From NCBI GenBank assembly GCA_902628965.1, contig CACOPB010000001.1, forward strand, positions 142,491 to 206,490: 64,000 bases of DNA, in the 5' to 3' direction. Of this stretch, positions 9,213-17,236 are shown in pieces (position 1 is the stretch's first letter; each line of letters begins with the position of its first letter). Both the position numbers and the translations under genes were made by a program. The notes under the pieces are model-generated. The model had not been told where the DNA came from and made no database searches. It saw nothing but the letters and a program-made list of their open reading frames with translations. The DNA is from an uncultured Pelagibacteraceae bacterium (GTDB taxonomy: Bacteria; Pseudomonadota; Alphaproteobacteria; Pelagibacterales; Pelagibacteraceae).

Positions 9213-9668
9213 TTATTTTAGCCCCCAGATACCCTCTTTTTTTATCCATCCCTTTAATTTTTCTGATGAAACTCTACACCAGTTCTGCTCGCACTTTTCT
9301 ACTATTAGTAATCTTCCTTTTTTAATTTGAGCAATTGGCTTAGCAAAAGATATAGGTTTCTTAAATAAAACTTTATCTTTTGTGGCTATTACTGAATTAC
9401 CTTTTTTTAACTGTGAAATATGAATCCATCCACTATTATTTTTTAAATCTATAATTCGCCTGAAATTTTCTTTTTTATCAATTTGTTTTAATGGAAGATT
9501 AATTTTTTTATAAACGTATTTAATATCAGATTCAAAACTTGGTCCATAGCGAACATTTACTTTATTTTTTTTAAGAGAAACGAATATTTCTCCTGCATTA
9601 CTTGAGGTAATAAAGAATATTAAAAGAGAGAATATAAAAATATTATTTATTAAGTTTTTTATTTTCAC
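9213..9668 (-). CDS. Secreted bacterial SH3-domain protein
   Basis: The 151-residue protein starts with a signal peptide (hydrophobic residues 8-22, probable cleavage after SSNA). It then shows the SH3-like pattern VNVRYGPSFESDIKYVY ... GWIHISQLKKG, and near the end a second motif WCRVSSEKLKGWIKKEGIWG. Such periplasmic SH3 domains often bind peptidoglycan or protein partners; the target is unknown. The only plausible start is a GTG at 9668. It overlaps the end of the ThiF/MoeB-like gene by 26 bp and is the last gene of the dut-coaBC-ubiB transcription unit. Confidence 0.75.
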   Translation of the reverse strand: MKIKNLINNIFIFSLLIFFITSSNAGEIFVSLKKNKVNVRYGPSFESDIKYVYKKINLPLKQIDKKENFRRIIDLKNNSGWIHISQLKKGNSVIATKDKVLFKKPISFAKPIAQIKKGRLLIVEKCEQNWCRVSSEKLKGWIKKEGIWGLK

Positions 9669-10410
9669 TTTTTTTTGTTTTATTTAATTTAACTTTTCTA
9701 AAGCTTAAATTTAATAAATCTATAATAAGAATAAATCCATTTAAATTTTGACCAACTTTTAATATTTTTTTTAATACTTCATTAGCTAGCATTGTCCCAA
9801 TTGTTCCTGCTACTGGTCCCAATACTCCTTCATATTCACAATTTAATATTTCATCAGTAATAACGTCCTCCTGATAAAAATCTCGTAAAGAAGGAGTATT
9901 TCTATCAATAAAATCAAAAGTAAAAATATGACCATCAAATTTACTAATTGCTCCAGTCACAAGATATTTTTTATATTTTAAACTTAAATCATTTATTAAA
10001 AATTTACTCTCAAAATTGTCAGTACCATCAATAATTAAGTCATAATTTTTTATTATTTTTTCAAATTTTACTCTATCCATTTTAAAGTTATAAAGATTTA
10101 TTTTTGTTTTTGGGTTTATTCTATTTAGTTTTTTTTTGGCAATTATAACTTTTGAGTAATTTAAATCTTTTTCATCATATAAACTCTGTCTATGAATATT
10201 TGATAGGCTAACGATATCATGATCAACAATTCCTAGCTTCCCAATGCCAGATCGGGTTAAAAAATCAGCTGCTGGACATCCTAGACCACCCATTCCAATT
10301 ATTAAAACCTTTGAATCTAGAATTTTTTTTTGTCCTAATGGACCTATATTTTTTAAAATTATTTGTCTAGAATATTTATCTATTTCTTTTTTGCTTAAAT
10401 TTTTGCTCAT
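9643..10410 (-). CDS. ThiF/MoeB-family adenylyltransferase
   Basis: This E1-like enzyme activates the C-terminus of a ubiquitin-like sulfur carrier (MoaD or ThiS type) with ATP. The nucleotide loop is in VLIIGMGGLGCPAADFL and the conserved RQ segment in NIHRQSLYDEKDL. The 255-residue length fits MoeB or ThiF. The two CxxC zinc pairs of E. coli MoeB are not present; only single Cys residues such as that in ILNCEYEGVLGPVAG are seen. No carrier gene lies nearby, so thiamine and molybdopterin roles cannot be separated. It overlaps dut by 4 bp (ATGA). Confidence 0.85.
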   Translation of the reverse strand: MSKNLSKKEIDKYSRQIILKNIGPLGQKKILDSKVLIIGMGGLGCPAADFLTRSGIGKLGIVDHDIVSLSNIHRQSLYDEKDLNYSKVIIAKKKLNRINPKTKINLYNFKMDRVKFEKIIKNYDLIIDGTDNFESKFLINDLSLKYKKYLVTGAISKFDGHIFTFDFIDRNTPSLRDFYQEDVITDEILNCEYEGVLGPVAGTIGTMLANEVLKKILKVGQNLNGFILIIDLLNLSFRKVKLNKTKKSENKKLNK

Positions 10411-10844
10411 TTTCCAGTAGAGCCAAAACCACCCACTCCTCTAACTGTCTCTGGGAGATCATCAGCTTCCTCAAGATCCATTTTAATTACAGGAGTTAAA
10501 ATCATTTGTGCTATTCTATCTTTATTATTTATTAAAAAATTATCTTTTCCGTGATTAAAAAGGATTACTTTTATTTCTCCCCTGTAATCACTATCAATAG
10601 TTCCAGGTGTATTTAAAACACTAATGCTGTTTTTTGCAGCTAAACCAGATCTTGGTCTTATTTGGATTTCGAAATCACTAGAAAATGCTACTGAAAGACC
10701 TGTTGGAACTAAACATGAAGAGTTTGGTTTAAGATTGATGGGCTCATTTAATAATGCCATTAAATCCATGCCAGATGCACCTGTTGTTTTGTAAGCAGGT
10801 AATTCAACCGCAGGGTCTAACTTTTTTATAAGAACTTTTGCCAT
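10407..10844 (-). CDS. dut: Deoxyuridine 5'-triphosphate nucleotidohydrolase
   Basis: dUTPase hydrolyses dUTP to dUMP, keeping uracil out of DNA and feeding dTMP synthesis. All five trimeric dUTPase motifs are visible in 145 residues: GASGMDLMA, RPRSGLAAK, NTPGTIDSDYRGEI, RIAQMIL and RGVGGFGSTG. Length is normal. It overlaps coaBC by one base and the next gene by four, inside a tightly coupled minus-strand operon. Confidence 0.97.
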   Translation of the reverse strand: MAKVLIKKLDPAVELPAYKTTGASGMDLMALLNEPINLKPNSSCLVPTGLSVAFSSDFEIQIRPRSGLAAKNSISVLNTPGTIDSDYRGEIKVILFNHGKDNFLINNKDRIAQMILTPVIKMDLEEADDLPETVRGVGGFGSTGK

Positions 10845-12049
10845 TAATTTAATTGATCAATTATTCTATCAACTATTTCATCAGAAATTCCAGATTTTTT
10901 TTTGTAAGAAAGTTTTTCTTTTTTAGCATCTTTGTTTTTGTAATGAATTGTTACTTCATTATAATCAGAATTAAATCCTATATTTTTATTTGATACATCA
11001 TTGGAAATTATCCAGTCACAATTCTTCTTGATTAATTTTTCTTCTGCATTTTTATCAATCGCATTGGTTTCAGCTGCAAATCCAATCACAAGTTCAGGTC
11101 TCATAGAATTATGGTTAGATACATAATTAAGTATATCTATATTCTTTTCTAAATTTAAGTTTAGGCTCTCTTGTTTTTTAATCTTATTTTCATACTTTTT
11201 ATTAATTTTAAAATCAGCTACTGCAGCAGAAAAAATTGCTACATCAACGGGTAAATTTTCTTGAGTAGCAACCAACATTTCATCTGCTGTTTCAACTTTT
11301 ATAAGATTAATATCCTTAGTTATTTCAAGATTAGTTGGACCCGATATTAATGTTGTATCAAAACCTTTTTTGGATAATGATTTTGCTAATTCATATCCTT
11401 GTTTGCCACTTGATTTATTTGTAATAAAACGTACTGGATCTATATATTCATTAGTTGGCCCTGCTGTAACTAATGCTTTAAATTTTTTGTTATTTTTTTG
11501 AATTAAGAAATATTTATCAATTTCTTCGGCAATTATTGATGGGTCCGACATTTTACCCTCTCCATATTCACCACATGCCATATCACCAACCTCTGGACCA
11601 ATTAGTTTATATCCAAACTCTTTTAATTTTTTTAAGTTCATTTTAGTAGTTGGATGTTCCCACATTCTTACATTCATTGCTGGTGCTAAAATAATGTCTT
11701 TATTTGATGCTAAAATCACAGTAGATGCCAAGTCATCAGTTGTTCCTTGAGCTAATTTTGAAATTGTATTTGCCGTCGCTGGTGCAATTAAAATTAAATC
11801 TGACCATCTTGAAAGTGATATATGATCCATTTCAGCTTCATTTTCTACACTGAATAAATCGCTATAAACTTTACCTTGAGAAAGTGATGTTACTGAAAGT
11901 GGAGTTACAAATTCTTTTGCACTTTTAGTAAGAATTGTCTTTATTTCTGCTCCATTCTTTTTAAAAAGCCTAATTGTTTCAAGACTTTTATAAGCAGATA
12001 TTCCTCCGCATATAATAAATAGTATTTTTTTATTTAACAAATTTTTCAT
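10844..12049 (-). CDS. coaBC: Bifunctional phosphopantothenoylcysteine decarboxylase/synthetase
   Basis: CoaBC makes 4'-phosphopantetheine for coenzyme A from phosphopantothenate, cysteine and a nucleotide. The FMN-dependent CoaC half (about 1-180) contains IICGGISAYKSLE, the PAMNVRMWEHP substrate motif and a CGEYGEGKM flap. The CoaB half contains VTAGPTNEYIDPVRFITNKSSGKQG and ending near the GFAAETN and KNCDWIISNDVS elements. At 401 residues it is full length. It belongs to the alphaproteobacterial ubiE-ubiB-coaBC-dut block. Confidence 0.97.
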   Translation of the reverse strand: MKNLLNKKILFIICGGISAYKSLETIRLFKKNGAEIKTILTKSAKEFVTPLSVTSLSQGKVYSDLFSVENEAEMDHISLSRWSDLILIAPATANTISKLAQGTTDDLASTVILASNKDIILAPAMNVRMWEHPTTKMNLKKLKEFGYKLIGPEVGDMACGEYGEGKMSDPSIIAEEIDKYFLIQKNNKKFKALVTAGPTNEYIDPVRFITNKSSGKQGYELAKSLSKKGFDTTLISGPTNLEITKDINLIKVETADEMLVATQENLPVDVAIFSAAVADFKINKKYENKIKKQESLNLNLEKNIDILNYVSNHNSMRPELVIGFAAETNAIDKNAEEKLIKKNCDWIISNDVSNKNIGFNSDYNEVTIHYKNKDAKKEKLSYKKKSGISDEIVDRIIDQLN

Positions 12050-12057
12050 TAGCGGAA

Positions 12058-13626
12058 TTAAAATACTATAAGGCCAAAAATTACAAGAAGTAATAAACCA
12101 ATAATAGATTGATTTCTAAATGCTATCATTTCTGATTTCTTATTATTTAAAGTGGTATATGAATTTGAATTTTGTGGAATCTGACCGCTAGCTAAAAACG
12201 TTAATGCCTGATTTGCTTTATCCATAATTTCAGGAAATTCTGGTAAACGTTTAATAACTTCAGATGTATTTTTTAAAGTTACATTTAAATTATTAATTGG
12301 ATCTTTTGTTTCTTTAAGCCAATTTTCTAGTACAGGCTTTGAAGTTGTCCAAATATTTGTGTTTGGATTTAATTTTCTCGCTACACCTTCAACAACAACC
12401 ATAGTTTTTTGCAACATTAATAATTGAGGTTGAGTTTGCATATTAAACTTTTCTGTTACATCAAACAATTGTTTGAGTAATTTACCTCCTGAAATATCTT
12501 TTACTTCTTGACCAAATATAGGTTCACCAATTGATCTTAAAGCTTGAGCCAGATCATCAATTGGCACTTCTTTAGGAACTAATCCAGCCACTAAGTGAAC
12601 TTCAGCTACTTTACGATAATCTCTTTGAATAAATCCAAATAAAATTTCTGCTAAAAACCTTTTACTAAGTTTATCTAATCTACCCATAATTCCAAAATCT
12701 ATTGGTACAATTTGGCCACTATTATCAACAAAAATATTTCCTTGATGCATATCTGCATGAAAAAAACCATCTCTTACAGCATGTCTTAAAAAATGTTGGA
12801 TAATATCTTCAGCTATTTTATTAGTATCTAAATTTCTCTTTTTTAGCTCCTCAGCTTCTCTTATTGAAATTCCATCTATCCAATCCAAAGTCATTACATT
12901 TTCACTAGTAAAATTCCAATAAATTTCAGGAACTTTAAATCCAGCATCATTTTTGGTATTTTCAGCATATTCATTAGCTGCAGCAGCTTCGAATCTTAAA
13001 TCCATTTCAAGATTAGTTATTTCTTTAAGTAAAAAAACAACTTCAACAAGTTTTAATCTTTTTGTTTTTTTTAAAAATGACTCAATAATAAATGCAAATA
13101 ACATCATTGCATCTATTTCTTCATTAAATATTTTTTTTATATTTGGTCTTAAAATTTTTATTGCCACATCTTTAATTGTTCCATTGTCATTTATTTTTGC
13201 TTTATGAACTTGTGCAATTGATGCAGCAGCAACTGGTTCACTTAAATCAATTATTGAATTAAATGCATCAACTCCAAGATCTTCTTTAATAATTTCTTTA
13301 GCTTCATGAATTGAAAAAGGAGGTAATCGATCTTGAAGTTTTTCTAACTTTAAAGATAATTCTTCTCCAATTATATCAGGTCTAGTAGCAAGAAATTGTC
13401 CAAGTTTAATGAAAGTTGTCCCCATAGATTCTAATGACTTAGATAGTCTTTCACCATCATCTTCAATTAAATTATTCTGTTCCTTTTTTTCAAATGAAAT
13501 AGATAAAATTTGGAATAATACTGTTACAGCTAAAGGGGGTTTTTTAAATTTTGATGCAATTTTTAAAATATCTGATTTTGCTATTTTTCTCCCTAATTTG
13601 AATAAAGTAATAAGTTTTTTAATCAT
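12058..13626 (-). CDS. ubiB: Ubiquinone biosynthesis protein UbiB (ABC1/ADCK-type kinase-like)
   Basis: UbiB is an atypical protein-kinase-like ATPase needed for ubiquinone biosynthesis at the membrane. The 522-residue protein shows the invariant KxGQ motif (TTFIKLGQFLATRPD), the A-rich loop (EPVAAASIAQVHKA), HADMHQGNIF and the DFG-like PIDFGIMGRL. The C-terminal end is hydrophobic (SIIGLLLLVIFGLIVF) and should anchor it. I chose the ATG at 13626, four codons inside a longer frame that begins with TTG, because GGAAAA lies upstream and the ATG overlaps the ubiE TGA (TGATG). Confidence 0.95.
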   Translation of the reverse strand: MIKKLITLFKLGRKIAKSDILKIASKFKKPPLAVTVLFQILSISFEKKEQNNLIEDDGERLSKSLESMGTTFIKLGQFLATRPDIIGEELSLKLEKLQDRLPPFSIHEAKEIIKEDLGVDAFNSIIDLSEPVAAASIAQVHKAKINDNGTIKDVAIKILRPNIKKIFNEEIDAMMLFAFIIESFLKKTKRLKLVEVVFLLKEITNLEMDLRFEAAAANEYAENTKNDAGFKVPEIYWNFTSENVMTLDWIDGISIREAEELKKRNLDTNKIAEDIIQHFLRHAVRDGFFHADMHQGNIFVDNSGQIVPIDFGIMGRLDKLSKRFLAEILFGFIQRDYRKVAEVHLVAGLVPKEVPIDDLAQALRSIGEPIFGQEVKDISGGKLLKQLFDVTEKFNMQTQPQLLMLQKTMVVVEGVARKLNPNTNIWTTSKPVLENWLKETKDPINNLNVTLKNTSEVIKRLPEFPEIMDKANQALTFLASGQIPQNSNSYTTLNNKKSEMIAFRNQSIIGLLLLVIFGLIVF

Positions 13627-14330
13627 CAAATTTTCCAACCACTATGAATTGAAACAATACCACCAGAAAGGTTTCTATAAGAACATTTATGAAAGTTATT
13701 TTTTTCCATCAACTCTATTAATTCATCTTGATTAATAAATTGTTCAATACTTTTGATTAAATATTCGTAAGGTTCTTTTTCTCCAACTACAAACTGACCA
13801 ATAATAGGAATTAGTTTTGAATAATTTTTATATATAAAATCAAGATTTGAATTTTGAATCTTAGAAAATTCCAGACATAGATAGCGTCCACCAGGTTTTA
13901 AAACTCTGTAGGCTTCTGAAAGTGCTTTATTTAAATTTTTTGTATTTCTGAGCCCAAAACTAATAGTGTAATAATCAAATGAGTTGTCTGCTATAGGTAA
14001 TTTTTCTGCCGGCGAAACAACCCATTTTATATTTTTATAATTAGATAATTTTTGTTTTCCCTGACCAATCATGCCTTTATTGGGATCTACACAAGTAATT
14101 TCAGACTCTTTATTCGTATTATCTAAAAATAACTTTCCAACATCTCCCGTCCCACACGCAACATCAATTAGTTTTCTCTTATCTCTTGGATTCATCATGT
14201 TAATCAAACTTTTTTTCCAATATCTATGAACACCCATAGACATAAAATCATTCATCAAGTCATATTTATTGAAGACCTGATTAAATACATTTTCTACAAG
14301 GCCTTTTTTATTTTGAAGATTTTGTTGCAT
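13626..14330 (-). CDS. ubiE: Ubiquinone biosynthesis C-methyltransferase UbiE
   Basis: UbiE methylates a benzoquinone intermediate of ubiquinone synthesis using SAM. The 234-residue protein has the SAM-binding loop DVACGTGDVGKLF and the family signatures KYDLMNDFMSMGVHRYWKK and FGLRNTKNLNKALSEAYRVLKPGG. It ends with GGIVSIHSGWKI, the normal C-terminus. It heads the minus-strand operon and is divergent from mutM with a 29-bp spacer. Confidence 0.97.
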   Translation of the reverse strand: MQQNLQNKKGLVENVFNQVFNKYDLMNDFMSMGVHRYWKKSLINMMNPRDKRKLIDVACGTGDVGKLFLDNTNKESEITCVDPNKGMIGQGKQKLSNYKNIKWVVSPAEKLPIADNSFDYYTISFGLRNTKNLNKALSEAYRVLKPGGRYLCLEFSKIQNSNLDFIYKNYSKLIPIIGQFVVGEKEPYEYLIKSIEQFINQDELIELMEKNNFHKCSYRNLSGGIVSIHSGWKI

Positions 14331-14359
14331 AAAAAAATATATATTGAATATAGTATTAA

Positions 14360-15223
14360 ATGCCAGAATTACCAGAAGTAGAAATTGTTAGACAATCTCT
14401 TCACAAAAAGATCAAAAAAAAAAGCATAAAAAAAGTATTAATAAGAAATAGGAATTTAAGGTTTAAAATACCAGGTGATTTCGAGAGTTTTTTAAAAGAT
14501 AAAAAGATAATTAAAGTTAGTAGATTTTCTAAATATTTAATCATTCATTTTCAAAATGAGGATTATTGTTTAATTCATTTAGGAATGTCAGGAACAATCC
14601 ATATTCTTGATAAGAATAAGCCTATAAAATTTACAAACACTAGTTTTTATAATTCACCTTTTTTACCTGAAAAACACAATCATGCAGAGTTTATATTTGA
14701 TAACTTTAAAGTAATTTATAATGATCCAAGACGTTTTGGATTTTTTGAAATAGTCAAAAATCATCTAGATTTAGAAAAAAGATTTAAATCAATGGGACCT
14801 GAGCCCTTTAGTGATAAATTTAACTTAAATTATGTAGTTAATTATTTTAAGAATAAAAATAAGGATATAAAAAGTTTTTTACTTGATCAAAGATTTGTTT
14901 CTGGAATAGGTAATATTTATGCAAGTGAAATTCTTTTCGCTAGTAAAATAAATCCATTTAAAAAGGCAAAAAGACTTAATAAAAATGAATGTTTAAATCT
15001 TATTTTAAATTCCAAGAAAATACTTCAACAAGCAATTAACAAAGGTGGTTCAAGTATTAGAGATTTTAAAGATATCTCAGGTAACAAAGGTAACTTTCAA
15101 AAGGAGTTTAAAGTTTATCAACAAGATGGTACTGATTGTAAGCGTACACAGTGTAAGGGTATTATAAAAAAAAAAATAACATCAAATAGATCAACTTTTT
15201 TTTGTATTTCTTGTCAAAAATAG
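14360..15223 (+). CDS. mutM: Formamidopyrimidine-DNA glycosylase
   Basis: MutM removes 8-oxoguanine and related oxidised purines and cuts the abasic site. The protein starts MPELPEVEIVRQ, so the catalytic Pro1 and Glu2 after Met removal are present. The H2TH region contains LDQRFVSGIGNIYASEILF. The C-terminal zinc finger is slightly unusual: the first pair is C-x4-C (CKRTQC) rather than C-x2-C, the second is CISC. Length, 287 residues, is normal. The mutM-rpsT-dnaA order is common in alphaproteobacteria. The rpsT promoter lies at and beyond its 3' end. Confidence 0.95.
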   Translation: MPELPEVEIVRQSLHKKIKKKSIKKVLIRNRNLRFKIPGDFESFLKDKKIIKVSRFSKYLIIHFQNEDYCLIHLGMSGTIHILDKNKPIKFTNTSFYNSPFLPEKHNHAEFIFDNFKVIYNDPRRFGFFEIVKNHLDLEKRFKSMGPEPFSDKFNLNYVVNYFKNKNKDIKSFLLDQRFVSGIGNIYASEILFASKINPFKKAKRLNKNECLNLILNSKKILQQAINKGGSSIRDFKDISGNKGNFQKEFKVYQQDGTDCKRTQCKGIIKKKITSNRSTFFCISCQK

Positions 15224-15235
15224 TTAAATATTTTG

Positions 15236-15264
15236 TTGACCACTATAAATTCTCAAGCTATACC
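15236..15264 (+). promoter_or_regulatory. rpsT promoter, near-leaderless layout
   Basis: TTGACC (15236-15241) and TATACC (15259-15264) are separated by exactly 17 bp. The rpsT ATG at 15274 begins only 9 bp after the -10 element, so a transcript starting at the usual distance would have at most a few untranslated bases. No Shine-Dalgarno sequence is seen before the ATG. Confidence 0.6.
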
Positions 15265-15273
15265 CCTGCGCAG

Positions 15274-15534
15274 ATGGCAAACACAAAATCAGCAATTAAG
15301 AGAATTAGAAGAATTTCTAGACAAACAGCAGTAAATAAAGCTAGAAAGAGCAGGTTTAGAAACGCTCTTAAGAAAATGAACCTTCTAATTGATGGTAAGA
15401 AGAAAGATGAAGCTCTTAAATTTTTACCAAAGTTAAACTCTGAGTTGATGAAAATTGCAAAATCAGGAGTAATAAAAAAACAGAATGCTTCTAGAAATGT
15501 TTCTAGAATTACAAAAAAAATTGCTGCAATCTAA
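15274..15534 (+). CDS. rpsT: 30S ribosomal protein S20
   Basis: S20 is a small, basic primary 16S rRNA-binding protein. I start it at 15274 because MANTKSAIKRIRRISRQ is the conserved N-terminus; a longer frame from 15202 would overlap mutM and add non-conserved residues. The 86-residue product has the usual Lys/Arg-rich three-helix composition. It has its own promoter just upstream and lies 286 bp before dnaA. Confidence 0.95.
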   Translation: MANTKSAIKRIRRISRQTAVNKARKSRFRNALKKMNLLIDGKKKDEALKFLPKLNSELMKIAKSGVIKKQNASRNVSRITKKIAAI

Positions 15535-15820
15535 ACGTTAGTTTAAATTTTTTAAACAACTCCTGATATCCACATTATATATTTAAGTTTTGTTTTAAGT
15601 TACTATATTTAGATTTAGTAAATATATGAATTATAGTCATTCAATCTACATTTGATTCAATCTACATTTGATTCAATTTATAATTTTAAATTTATTTTAA
15701 ATTAAGAAATATTTTTTTAAAATATAAATAACAATCGTAGATTTTATTTTTTTTTAAATTTCATTATTAACTTGTTGCAAATTTTTTTAAATAGTTCTAA
15801 CTGAGAATTCCCCTTAAGTT
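15535..15820. other. rpsT-dnaA spacer with DnaA-box-like site
   Basis: This 286-bp, very AT-rich spacer has no gene. It contains a short palindrome GTTTAAA-TTT-TTTAAAC (15541-15557) after rpsT without a T tract. It also holds ATATCCACA (15566-15574), which differs from the consensus DnaA box TTATCCACA at one base, and a tandem repeat described separately. A DnaA box before dnaA usually means autoregulation; an origin function is possible but a single clear box is thin support. Confidence 0.5.
15639..15677 (+). repeat. 16-bp tandem repeat upstream of dnaA
   Basis: The unit ATTCAATCTACATTTG occurs at 15639-15654 and again, unchanged, at 15655-15670. A third partial copy, ATTCAAT, follows at 15671-15677. 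Perfect short tandem repeats are rare in this compact window. It could be an iteron-like protein site or a replication-slippage product. Confidence 0.85.
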
Positions 15821-17236
15821 ATGAACAAATTAACAAATACAAAGAATATTAACAATTTTTCGTCCGAAGGCTTTGAATGGAAGCAAGTGCAGAATGAAAT
15901 GAAAAATAAACTAGGCTTAGAAGTTTATGAGAGCTGGTTAAAAAAGATTTATTTTGTAGAGGAATTTAATAATTATTTATTATTATCAGTTCCAACAAGA
16001 TTTATCAGAGACTGGATTACATCAAGGTATTTAGACCAAATATTACAAATAATTAAAGTATATAAAAAAGACATTATTAGAATTGAGTTCAAAATAGTTC
16101 AAAAATCTCAAGATATCGCTTTAAAAGAAAATAATATTAAAGATAATAATTCTAATGAAAATGTTTCATTTATAAAAGATTCTTACCTTCAGTATAATCG
16201 AATTGATCCAAATAAAAGATTTGATAATTTTATAACAGGTTCAAGTAACAAACTAGCTTACGAAGCTTCTTTAAAAGTTTCAGAAAATATATCTCATTAT
16301 AATCCACTTTATATTTACGGTGGTGTTGGAATGGGAAAAACTCACTTATTAAATTCAATAGGTTTAGAGCTTAAAAAAAATAATAGAGTAATGTTTATTT
16401 CTGCCGAACGTTTCATGTATCAGTTTGTAAAATCAATTAAGTCAAACGACATGGTTAAGTTCAAAGAATATTTTAGAAATACAGATATTTTATTAATCGA
16501 TGATATCCAGTTTATAAGTGGAAAAGAGGCTATGCAGGAAGAGTTTTTTCATACATTTAATGCATTACTTGATAAAGGATCTCAAATAATTGTATCAGCT
16601 GATCGAGCACCAAACAAATTATCAAGGATACAAGAAAGAATTAAATCAAGATTTTCTGGTGGATTAGTTGTCGATATTCAAAAGCCGGACCTTGAGCTAA
16701 GAAAAAAAATAGTTGAAAAAAAAACTGAAGAATTGAATGCTTTGTATTCCGAACAATTTCAAGTTTCCATAGAAATTCAAGATTTTATAAGTAATGAAAT
16801 AAGTGGAAGTGTAAGGGAACTAGTTGGTGCAATAAACAGAGTTGTCTCATTTTCAAGAATTTACAACAAAGTCCCAAATCTTGCTGAAACTAAAGTAGTT
16901 TTAAAGGATTTATTAAATTTAGCAGAAAATAAGGTTACAATAGATCTAATTCAGACAATTGTTTGTAAGTTTTTCAAAATCAGCAAAAATGAAATGCTAT
17001 CATCTAGAAGATCAAGATATTTAGTAAGACCAAGACAAACAGCAATTTATTTAACTAAAATTTTGACTTCTAAATCATTGCCTGAAATTGGAAGAGAATT
17101 TTCTAATCGAGACCATACAACAATAATTCATTCAGTAAAAACTATTGAAAAGATAAAAGAAAAAGATCCTGAGATGGTTGATAATATAAACAAATTAAAA
17201 AACCAGATTTTATATAATAAAGAAAATGAAATTTAA
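15821..17236 (+). CDS. dnaA: Chromosomal replication initiator protein DnaA
   Basis: DnaA binds DnaA boxes and opens the replication origin in its ATP form. The 471-residue protein has the N-terminal oligomerisation domain (VYESWLKKIYF), then the AAA+ core with Walker A GGVGMGKTH near residue 170 and Walker B ILLIDDIQF near residue 226. The C-terminal DNA-binding helix-turn-helix contains the signature RDHTTIIHSVKTIEK near residue 430. It overlaps dnaN by 11 bp, giving the classic dnaA-dnaN pair. Confidence 0.98.
   Translation: MNKLTNTKNINNFSSEGFEWKQVQNEMKNKLGLEVYESWLKKIYFVEEFNNYLLLSVPTRFIRDWITSRYLDQILQIIKVYKKDIIRIEFKIVQKSQDIALKENNIKDNNSNENVSFIKDSYLQYNRIDPNKRFDNFITGSSNKLAYEASLKVSENISHYNPLYIYGGVGMGKTHLLNSIGLELKKNNRVMFISAERFMYQFVKSIKSNDMVKFKEYFRNTDILLIDDIQFISGKEAMQEEFFHTFNALLDKGSQIIVSADRAPNKLSRIQERIKSRFSGGLVVDIQKPDLELRKKIVEKKTEELNALYSEQFQVSIEIQDFISNEISGSVRELVGAINRVVSFSRIYNKVPNLAETKVVLKDLLNLAENKVTIDLIQTIVCKFFKISKNEMLSSRRSRYLVRPRQTAIYLTKILTSKSLPEIGREFSNRDHTTIIHSVKTIEKIKEKDPEMVDNINKLKNQILYNKENEI

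Noticed and set aside
15202..15273. Longer start for rpsT
   Set aside because: It overlaps mutM, lacks similarity to S20, and would be upstream of the predicted promoter start; MANTKSAIKRI at 15274 is the family start.
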